DNA of 5,480 nt from an uncultured Coriobacteriaceae bacterium (GTDB taxonomy: Bacteria; Actinomycetota; Coriobacteriia; Coriobacteriales; QAMH01), in NCBI GenBank assembly GCA_900556425.1, contig USOR01000065.1:1-5480 (forward strand), given 5' to 3'. Shown in pieces: positions 1 to 4,729 of the stretch (positions are counted from its first letter, which is position 1; the number at the start of each line of letters is the position of its first letter). The position numbers and the translations under genes were made by a program. The notes under the pieces are model-generated. The model worked only from the letters and a program-made list of their open reading frames with translations. It ran no database searches and was not told the DNA's origin.

Positions 1-717
1 TTCCTCCGCGACTTTGGCCGCCATTTCGTCGCGAATGACGCGCATCTGCAGAAGCTCGAGCTCGGACTGCGTGGTCTTGAGGTTTCTGGGCAATTCGATG
101 GACTCGCCCTTCGTCAGGCCCGGCGATGAGATGACACTGGATATCTCGTCGACGGCACGGACGGGTTTGCGCATGAAGACTATGGTTATGACGAGCAGAC
201 CTATCATGTAGAGAGCTATCGCCACCAGGGGCTTGAGCAGCTTCAAATCGTTATAGGTGCTCAGGTCGCGATACGCGACAATGGGAGTCTCGTCGTCGGG
301 AAGCCCCTGTTCCTGGAGGATCTTCTGCTTCTCGCTTTGCGTCAGGGTGCTTGCATTGTCCTCGAGGCTCAGCCCCTGACCTGTTGACGTCTCGTTTGAC
401 ATGGCGGAACCGGCCCCGGCCGATGCGCCGGCGCCAAGCGTATCCCGATAGCTACCATAGGGGCCAAGTTCGATAACCTGCAGGTTCGAACTGTCAAGCT
501 GACCGCTCAACATCAAGTCGTTGAGTTCGTAAACCGACACGTAATGCCATTCGGAAGTCGAATCCACAATGTAATTGCCAAGGGCCCTGGAAATCCCGCT
601 GCCCAACGTCACGAGCATGACCGCGTAAATGACCGTGAACACGACGAGTGCAAGCACGTAGCGGATGACCAGACGCGTCCACATGGAACGCGCCTGTTCG
701 GTCTTGAGCCTAGCCAT
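1..717 (-). CDS. VanS-like sensor histidine kinase, N-terminal part (3' end outside window)
   Basis: This is the membrane sensor of a two-component system. It would autophosphorylate on a histidine and pass the phosphate to the adjacent regulator. Only the first 239 codons are present; the frame stays open to base 1, so the dimerisation/His-box and ATPase domains lie outside. Visible parts are a basic N-terminus, TM1 at about residues 16-38, an extracytoplasmic loop of about 120 residues (39-162) with a Gly/Ala/Ser-rich stretch near 94-105, TM2 at about 163-182, and then a HAMP-like linker starting RKPVRAVDEI. The linker runs into a helix ending RDEMAAKVAEE, as expected just before an H-box. 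The ATG at 717 overlaps the stop of the response regulator (ATGGCTAG) and has a good Shine-Dalgarno GGGGAG at 730-725, seven bases upstream, so translation is probably coupled. Assignment as a kinase rests on the linker pattern and the gene pairing. VanS-like is by resemblance to that family's linker, not by a search. Confidence 0.85.
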   Translation of the reverse strand, partial: MARLKTEQARSMWTRLVIRYVLALVVFTVIYAVMLVTLGSGISRALGNYIVDSTSEWHYVSVYELNDLMLSGQLDSSNLQVIELGPYGSYRDTLGAGASAGAGSAMSNETSTGQGLSLEDNASTLTQSEKQKILQEQGLPDDETPIVAYRDLSTYNDLKLLKPLVAIALYMIGLLVITIVFMRKPVRAVDEISSVISSPGLTKGESIELPRNLKTTQSELELLQMRVIRDEMAAKVAEE

Positions 718-1438
718 CACGCGACTCCCCACGCTCGACCTCGAGCTTATAGCCCACGCCAAATACGGTCTTGATGAACTCCCGTGACGAATCGACCTGG
801 GACAGCTTCTTGCGTATGCGCCGGATATGAACCATCACGGTATTGCTGTCGAACGAATTGTAAGGCTCGTCCCAGATGCCCTCGAATATGTCCTTGATGG
901 CAACGGGGCTGCCCGCATGGCGCGCAAGCAGGGATAGCACCCCAAACTCCTTGGGAGTGAGCTTGAGCTCCTCGTCATGCAAGGTCGCAACATGGCGTCT
1001 CACGTCAATGAGCAGGCCATCATGGTCAAAGATGCCAAGGTCTGCGGCACTGGCCAGATTCTGCGTCGTCTGCCTGCGGCGTATGCGCGCGCGAACACGT
1101 GCCACGAGCTCACGAGGCTTGAAGGGCTTGACGATGTAATCGTCAGCGCCGAGCGAGAAACCGAGCACCGTATCGGACTCCTCGTTGCGCGCCGTGAGAA
1201 AGACCACGGGCACGTCCGAGTCCTCGCGGATACGCTGGCAGGTCTCGAAGCCATTCATGCCCGGCATCATGATATCGAGGAGGACAAGGTCGAAACCGCC
1301 GTCGGACAGCGCGGCAAGGGCCTCCTGCCCCGAAAGACATTCATGCGTGGCAAAACCCTCGGCCTGCAGCACCTCTCGGAGCAAGCCGGTGATTGCCTCG
1401 TCATCATCCACGATCAGTATCTTGGCTTGTGTATTCAT
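710..1438 (-). CDS. OmpR/PhoB-family response regulator, VanR-like
   Basis: Cytoplasmic DNA-binding response regulator of 242 residues, the usual length for the OmpR/PhoB class. The receiver domain (about 5-118) shows the acidic pair D12/D13, the phosphoacceptor D55 in LLDIMMPG, the switch residue T82 in FLTAR, and K104 in the KPF motif. The C-terminal winged helix (about 140-235) shows LTPKEFGVLSLL, the recognition-helix segment NTVMVHIRRIRKKL and the wing motif KTVFGVGYKLE, a combination that resembles VanR. The ATG at 1438 is directly preceded by the aspartate-pocket start MNTQAKILIVDDD, so the N-terminus is complete. No Shine-Dalgarno lies upstream; instead TAGAAT sits seven bases before the ATG, suggesting a leaderless transcript. 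It is the first gene of the operon and overlaps the kinase gene by 8 bases. The divergent cysteine-peptidase gene is a likely target, by inference from the shared intergenic region. Resemblance to VanR does not imply glycopeptide resistance: no vanHAX-type gene is present here. Confidence 0.96.
   Translation of the reverse strand: MNTQAKILIVDDDEAITGLLREVLQAEGFATHECLSGQEALAALSDGGFDLVLLDIMMPGMNGFETCQRIREDSDVPVVFLTARNEESDTVLGFSLGADDYIVKPFKPRELVARVRARIRRRQTTQNLASAADLGIFDHDGLLIDVRRHVATLHDEELKLTPKEFGVLSLLARHAGSPVAIKDIFEGIWDEPYNSFDSNTVMVHIRRIRKKLSQVDSSREFIKTVFGVGYKLEVERGESRDG
725..730 (-). promoter_or_regulatory. Ribosome binding site of the sensor kinase gene
   Basis: GGGGAG on the minus strand, seven bases before the kinase ATG at 717 and inside the last codons of the response regulator. 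It supports this start and translational coupling of the two genes. Confidence 0.7.
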
Positions 1439-1445
1439 GGCGACA

Positions 1446-1451
1446 ATTCTA
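1446..1451 (-). promoter_or_regulatory. Candidate -10 box for a leaderless response-regulator transcript
   Basis: TAGAAT on the minus strand matches the TATAAT consensus at five of six positions and ends seven bases before the response-regulator ATG. Initiation would then fall at or next to the A of the start codon. No purine-rich Shine-Dalgarno is present in the seven intervening bases or further upstream. The hexamer 17 bases upstream (GCATGA, 1474-1469) is a poor -35, which would fit dependence on an activator. Leaderless mRNAs are common in actinobacteria; the use of this site here is inference. Confidence 0.5.
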
Positions 1452-1486
1452 CTTGCAATCGAGTCACATCATGCCCGCGTTTCCCA

Positions 1487-1514
1487 TCCTTACTGCATCG
1501 TAAGAAATTCTTAA
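1487..1514. promoter_or_regulatory. Candidate response-regulator operator between divergent genes
   Basis: Read on the minus strand there are three imperfect half-sites, TTAAGAA (1514-1508), TTACGAT (1503-1497) and GTAAGGA (1493-1487), with steps of 11 and 10 bases. One helical turn is the spacing OmpR/PhoB-type regulators use. The first two also form the perfect inverted repeat TAAGAA-A-TTCTTA (1501-1513). The site lies upstream of the response-regulator promoter. It also ends about nine bases before a weak plus-strand -10 candidate, TATGGG (1523-1528), for the peptidase gene, the geometry of a pho-box-type activator site. Binding by the neighbouring regulator is inferred from motif geometry and position only. 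Confidence 0.45.
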
Positions 1515-1582
1515 GGCTTTGCTATGGGCATCGACATGGGACCCTTGCGCATCATGGCAGTATCGAAACGCGAACCCACTGC

Positions 1583-1588
1583 GAGGTG
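1583..1588 (+). promoter_or_regulatory. Ribosome binding site that decides the peptidase start
   Basis: GAGGTG, six bases before GTG at 1595. It favours GTG 1595 over the in-frame GTG at 1586, which lies inside the site itself, and over ATG 1610, which lacks a comparable site. Confidence 0.65.
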
Positions 1589-1594
1589 ATTGCC

Positions 1595-2413
1595 GTGAAC
1601 GACGAACTGATGCGCTACAGCCGCTACTCCTCCTCGTACACCAGCCGCCCGGCCAACCCCGCCATGAACTCGATACGCGTGGGACGGACGAGCCGGCGCA
1701 GGAGCAGCTCGGGCATCCAGGTCCGCAGGATACCCGCTCGCTCGAAGCGCCGCGGCATTTCCCATCGCAAGGGCAAGTTTATCGTCGTCGGCATGCTTGT
1801 GCTCGGCTTTCTCTGTGCGTCATATTTCGCGAGCGCCTCGATGGAATCCATGATTCCATCACTTGGCGGCAAGAGTGGTGCCGGTGCAACGGCAATTGCC
1901 AGCACCCCGAAATCCGAGTGGAAGCGCGGCAGCACGCCCGCCCTCTACCAAACCGATGCCCAATGGGCTGACACGCGCTACGCACGCGACACGCTTGCCC
2001 AGAGCGGCTGCGGCCCCACCTGTCTGTCGATGGTCTACATCAACTTGACCGGACGCACGGAGATGGACCCGCCCAAGATGTGCGCGTATAGCGAAAGCGG
2101 CGGATACATCGACGCCGGCGCAACGACCTGGGAGTTCATGACAAGGGGTGCACGGGGCCTGGGATTGAACGCCGAGGAGCTCCCCGCCGACAAGAACATG
2201 ATCAAGGGGCGTGTCGGAGCCGGTCATCCCGTCATCGCGATCATGGGTCCCGGAGATTTCACGACAAGCGGACATTTCATCGTGATTTGCGGAATCGACG
2301 AGAACGGACGAGCCATCATCCGCGACCCCAACAGCGAGGAAAACACCAAGAAGGCGTGGGACCTCGACAGGATCATCTCGCAGGCACGTAACTTCTGGGC
2401 CTACTCGATCTAA
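1595..2413 (+). CDS. Membrane-anchored C39-like (papain-fold) cysteine peptidase
   Basis: Predicted type II membrane protein of 272 residues with an extracytoplasmic cysteine-peptidase domain of the C39-like family (Peptidase_C39_2 type). The N-terminal cytoplasmic tail (1-61) is very basic, with about 14 Arg plus Lys. One TM helix spans about 62-81 and a Gly/Ala/Ser-rich linker follows. The catalytic domain (about 115-272) has Q119 in YQTD as candidate oxyanion residue, C139 in SGCGPTCLSM as nucleophile, H227 in SGHFIV, and D244 in IRDPNS, in the order expected for the family. The tail fits the positive-inside rule. The frame stays open far upstream (to 977), but that part is antisense to the response regulator; GTG 1595 is chosen for its Shine-Dalgarno. 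The gene is divergent from the two-component operon and probably regulated by it. The substrate is unknown: processing of an exported peptide or cleavage of cell-wall or surface protein are both possible. No ABC transporter is fused, so it is not a classical bacteriocin-processing C39 exporter. Confidence 0.85.
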   Translation: MNDELMRYSRYSSSYTSRPANPAMNSIRVGRTSRRRSSSGIQVRRIPARSKRRGISHRKGKFIVVGMLVLGFLCASYFASASMESMIPSLGGKSGAGATAIASTPKSEWKRGSTPALYQTDAQWADTRYARDTLAQSGCGPTCLSMVYINLTGRTEMDPPKMCAYSESGGYIDAGATTWEFMTRGARGLGLNAEELPADKNMIKGRVGAGHPVIAIMGPGDFTTSGHFIVICGIDENGRAIIRDPNSEENTKKAWDLDRIISQARNFWAYSI

Positions 2414-2423
2414 TTGCCATGCG

Positions 2424-2605
2424 CGTTTTTTGCGACAGTGTGAAGTTGAATCTGGTTTTATGTAAAGAAATTGCGTTTGTGTGCGTATGAGTCTGGATTC
2501 GTGCACGTTTTTTGCGATTGTGCACAACGAATCACGCAAAGGCTTCACACTTTCGCAAAAAACGTGTAGCCGGAGTTTATAAGTCTCACACTAACGCAAA
2601 TTATT
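2424..2605. repeat. Symmetric five-copy TTGCGNNNGTGTG repeat element
   Basis: Five copies of TTGCGNNNGTGTG occur here. Three are on the plus strand, beginning at 2430 (A), 2471 (B) and 2512 (C, with last bases GTGCA). Two are on the minus strand, CACACNNNCGCAA at 2546-2558 (D) and 2587-2599 (E). A-B, B-C and D-E steps are each exactly 41 bases. A and D extend to 22 bases (2424-2445 and 2543-2564) that match in inverted orientation at 21 of 22. The array is mirror-symmetric: A pairs with E, B with D, and the hexamers GATTCG (2496-2501) and CGAATC (2528-2533) flank C, all about the same centre, 2514.5. A and B also share bases beyond the core (TGANTCTGG). It may be a dispersed palindromic extragenic repeat, a small non-autonomous element with inverted ends, or a cluster of operator sites; the sequence alone does not decide. 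Confidence 0.8.
2496..2533. repeat. Central inverted repeat (hairpin) of the repeat element
   Basis: GATTCGTGCAC (2496-2506) is complementary to GTGCA-CAA-CGAATC (2520-2533), giving 11 base pairs with a three-base bulge (2525-2527) around a 13-base loop that contains the T6 run and TTGCG of copy C. It sits at the symmetry centre of the five-copy array. It is not followed by a T-run, so it is not an ordinary terminator. Confidence 0.6.
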
Positions 2606-2720
2606 TGCACCTGGCCCCATAGACACTGTCAATCCCACGAAGACGGATACCCGGCAGGGGACGATGCACGACCATCCCCCATCCCAGACAACGCTCGAAC
2701 CAACGAAGAACGATCGTCTA

Positions 2721-2786
2721 GCGCAAGGGATGCGCGACCAGGGTGACTGTGATCTTGGAACCCTGGCGCGTATCCCTTGCGCTTTT
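2721..2786 (+). terminator. Long stem-loop with T-tract, strong intrinsic terminator
   Basis: The arm at 2721-2744 pairs with the arm at 2760-2782: 11 pairs (GCGCAAGGGAT with ATCCCTTGCGC), one G-U, four pairs CGCG/CGCG, one bulged A (2737), and seven pairs (CCAGGGT with ACCCTGG). The loop is 15 bases and TTTT follows at 2783-2786. The G-U pair becomes a C-A mismatch on the minus strand and no T-run follows there, so the structure favours plus-strand transcripts, for example read-through from the peptidase gene. It begins two bases after the stop codon of the minus-strand YhgE/Pip gene, so it may also end or protect that mRNA. Confidence 0.75.
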
Positions 2787-3801
2787 AACCAATGATCTTC
2801 GTGGATTCAACGGTGTGCACATACCACTTCATGAACTTCTCGAAGGGCTTGCGCAACGCAAAGCCGATGAGCGCAGCTGGTATCAGGAACAGCGCGAGCT
2901 CGCCGAGTTGAATCCAGAAGTCCCCGTTATAGATACCGAACATCGCCGCTCTCATGGCATCGACCGTATGAGTCGCCGGCAAGAACGGGCTCACGTTCTG
3001 TACGAAATCGGGCAATATCTGCAACGGATACGACCCGCCACAGCCGGTTATCTGCATGATGAGCAGGCAAATCGTGAGTGCCTTTCCGAGATTGGCAAAC
3101 GCAAGCACGAGGGTATAAATCAGGAACGTGAAGACGAGTCCCGAAAACCATAGGTCAAGCATCATGAGCCAGGGATGCACGACCTGCACCTGCAAAAAGA
3201 AGATGTTGCCGATGCCGATGAGGGTTGTCTGCGCAAGCGAAATGCACGCGAGCGAGCAAAAGCGCCCAATCAACATCTCACGTGGCTTGGGATTGCGAAG
3301 CTTCGCCTGAGCACGGTTCGAGACGCCCGGCTTGACCACGACCAGGATGAGCAGGGAGCCAATGAAGATGGCAAGCGTCGTGTAGAACGGCGCCATGGCC
3401 GAGCCGAAGTTCTCGGACGGAAATACAGCGATGCGGTCGATACCCACGGGCGCAGACAACGCCTGTGCCATGCTTTCCGCGTTTGCGCCGAGTATGGCCT
3501 GCAATGCCGCCGGATCGCCCATCACGAGTGCCTCGGAGATACTCGTCGCGAGTTCGTGTAGCGAGTCAGCCGAGGAGCGCAGGTCGCCCTCCACCGAGGC
3601 TATCTGGGAGACGGCATCGCCGAGTATGCCCTGGGCTGAATCCGACGCCGCCGCGATACCGCTCTCGGCAGCCGACATACCATCGAGGGCCTGGGATGCG
3701 TCGGCTCCCAGTCCGCGTACGTCCGAGACGGTCGAGGTCGGGCTTGAGCGTTGCATCATAGTCATCACGCACGGCCTGAATCTTTGCCTGCGCATCGGCA
3801 A
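2785..3801 (-). CDS. YhgE/Pip C-terminal part (downstream frame of the frameshifted gene)
   Basis: This open frame of 338 codons begins at an ATG at 3801, but its first 24 residues (Arg/Pro/Met/Ser-rich) do not look like family protein. Homologous sequence starts at about residue 25, base 3729. From there come the end of the helical region (about 30-115) and the membrane block with TM helices at about 139-156, 181-203, 216-236, 238-256 and 299-316. The stretch GCGGSYPLQILPDFVQ...PFLPATHTVDAMRAAMFG (254-289) is the family's conserved loop and is repeated in the neighbouring paralogue. It ends with a short basic tail. No Shine-Dalgarno is evident before ATG 3801, so independent translation is doubtful. 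Confidence 0.6.
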   Translation of the reverse strand: MPMRRQRFRPCVMTMMQRSSPTSTVSDVRGLGADASQALDGMSAAESGIAAASDSAQGILGDAVSQIASVEGDLRSSADSLHELATSISEALVMGDPAALQAILGANAESMAQALSAPVGIDRIAVFPSENFGSAMAPFYTTLAIFIGSLLILVVVKPGVSNRAQAKLRNPKPREMLIGRFCSLACISLAQTTLIGIGNIFFLQVQVVHPWLMMLDLWFSGLVFTFLIYTLVLAFANLGKALTICLLIMQITGCGGSYPLQILPDFVQNVSPFLPATHTVDAMRAAMFGIYNGDFWIQLGELALFLIPAALIGFALRKPFEKFMKWYVHTVESTKIIG

Positions 3802-4729
3802 TCATCTGGTCGATGCGCTGCTGAACCGACGGGTCAATGAACTGCGCGAGCTCGGAGCTCGCGAACTGCTGGCGCAGGGCATCGAAGCTCATCTGCGCAT
3901 CGGAGAGGGCCGCGTCCATCTTGCCCTTGGCATCCTCGACCTTGTCTGCCACCGATGACAGCTCGGACACGCTATCGCTTGCCGTCCCCATCATGGTACG
4001 AACCTCGTCTTCGGCTTGGCGTATGAGCTCGGCTCCCGAATCGAGCAGCCTTTGTGCCGATTGCAAGGTGCCGGCATACATCCCCACAACGTCGGCCACG
4101 CGATTGATGTCTCCCGACATCGAGTCGACGTGTTCCGCCAAGGCGGCAACTTGCCCATGCAGGTCCATGTCGTCGGCATAGCGCGAGACGGACTCCGCCA
4201 CCGAGAGCATGACCTCGGAGATGGACTGCGCAAAGACGGTGTTCACCTTCTCCGAAACCGTATCGGCTCCGGTCATCGTGATTTTGGGCGAGATGGCGTT
4301 CTTCTTCTCGTTCGAATAGTAGGTGATCTGCGCGCGCTCGGAATCGTCCATGTAGAAGCGCAGCATGTCACGACTGAAGTCCTTGGGTATCACGACCGCG
4401 GCGTAATACTTGCCACTTTTCGCGCCATCGACCGCCTCCTCCTCGCTCACGATGCGCCAGCCGATCTGGTCGTTGGCACGCAGTTCCGAAACGAGCATGT
4501 CACCGACGTTGATGCGTATGGGCACGAGGTCGCTTTCGTAGCCCTCGTCCTCGTTGGCGACCGCAACGGTAAGATGCCCCGTGTTATCGAAGACATCCCA
4601 ACACGCGATGAGGTTGTACCATGCGAAGATAGACGGCATGACGACGAGGCCAATCGTGATGATAATGCTCACGACATTGGCGAAGAGGTGCCGCAAGTCG
4701 CTCTTGAACAGGGCCCAGATGTTATGCAT
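3566..4729 (-). CDS. YhgE/Pip N-terminal part (upstream frame of the frameshifted gene)
   Basis: From ATG 4729 this frame encodes TM1 at about residues 18-40 and then the extracytoplasmic YhgE/Pip N-terminal domain with NTGHLTVAVANEDEGY (49-64) and GKYYAAVVIPKDFS (106-119). A long, mostly helical, Ala/Ser/Asp-rich region follows (about 150-333), probably coiled coil. After about residue 333 (base 3731) the reading becomes Arg/Gly/Pro-rich nonsense for about 54 residues before a stop at 3566, the usual sign of having left the true frame. Taken alone, the product would have the outer domain and only one TM helix. Confidence 0.6.
   Translation of the reverse strand: MHNIWALFKSDLRHLFANVVSIIITIGLVVMPSIFAWYNLIACWDVFDNTGHLTVAVANEDEGYESDLVPIRINVGDMLVSELRANDQIGWRIVSEEEAVDGAKSGKYYAAVVIPKDFSRDMLRFYMDDSERAQITYYSNEKKNAISPKITMTGADTVSEKVNTVFAQSISEVMLSVAESVSRYADDMDLHGQVAALAEHVDSMSGDINRVADVVGMYAGTLQSAQRLLDSGAELIRQAEDEVRTMMGTASDSVSELSSVADKVEDAKGKMDAALSDAQMSFDALRQQFASSELAQFIDPSVQQRIDQMIADAQAKIQAVRDDYDATLKPDLDRLGRTRTGSRRIPGPRWYVGCRERYRGGVGFSPGHTRRCRLPDSLGGGRPALLG
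3720..3740 (-). other. Frameshift junction in the YhgE/Pip gene
   Basis: Upstream sense coding ends with KPDLD in the frame whose codons start at positions equal to 1 mod 3. Downstream sense coding (SDVRGLGADASQALDG) is in the frame equal to 0 mod 3. Reading must therefore skip one base, meaning one extra base or two missing bases in this sequence. The plus strand here contains the near-duplicate GGTCGAGGTCGG (3730-3741), which could promote a slip or an assembly error. No long homopolymer and no internal Shine-Dalgarno or pseudoknot is obvious. Confidence 0.7.

Larger units (their letters stand above)
2414..2784. other. Non-coding gap between convergent genes
   Basis: A 371-base stretch between the peptidase stop and the stop of the frameshifted YhgE/Pip gene. 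The left half (to about 2605) is visibly AT-richer than the surrounding genes and is filled by the symmetric repeat element. The right end holds the long stem-loop at 2721-2782. Between them, 2606-2720, I see no gene, no convincing hairpin and no promoter. Reading frames across the gap are only extensions of antisense shadows of neighbouring genes. Confidence 0.7.
2785..4729 (-). pseudogene. YhgE/Pip-family membrane protein gene interrupted by a +1 frameshift
   Basis: Two overlapping minus-strand frames together make one YhgE/Pip protein of about 647 residues if a single base near 3730 is skipped. The order is then canonical: N-terminal TM, extracytoplasmic domain, long helical region, and a C-terminal block of about five TM helices related to ABC-2-type permeases. 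Family members are integral membrane proteins first described as phage infection protein (Pip); their transport role is not settled. ATG 4729 is preferred over GTG 4738 because the protein then starts MHNIWALFKSDLRHLF, the family's usual N-terminus. That ATG overlaps the stop of the upstream paralogue (ATGCATAA, 8 bases), so the two are one operon. Both halves are otherwise intact and well conserved, with no other stop or loss. That fits a sequencing or assembly error or a very recent mutation better than an old pseudogene. Programmed frameshifting cannot be excluded, but no slippery run is visible. Confidence 0.8.

Noticed and set aside
710..1438. Glycopeptide-resistance (van) cluster
   Set aside because: Only the regulator and kinase resemble VanR and VanS; no ligase, dehydrogenase or dipeptidase gene is present.
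977..1594. Upstream extension of the plus-strand peptidase frame to a 478-codon reading frame
   Set aside because: This part is antisense to the response-regulator gene, shows no protein-like features, and a good Shine-Dalgarno marks GTG 1595 as the start.
1800..1830. Lipoprotein signal peptide in the peptidase (Cys74 in the hydrophobic segment)
   Set aside because: The residues before Cys74 (GFL) do not fit a lipobox, and the long basic N-terminus fits a type II TM anchor better.
1859..2548. Minus-strand 229-codon open frame opposite the peptidase gene
   Set aside because: It is mostly antisense to the catalytic domain, has low-complexity composition typical of a shadow frame, and has no recognisable domain.
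2424..2605. CRISPR array
   Set aside because: The repeats are short, degenerate and inverted about a centre, and the spacing segments are themselves related; this is not a repeat-spacer layout.
2605..2640. Possible insertion-sequence end (TGGCCCCATAGACACTGTC)
   Set aside because: It only vaguely resembles transposon termini; no partner end, target duplication or transposase is in the window.
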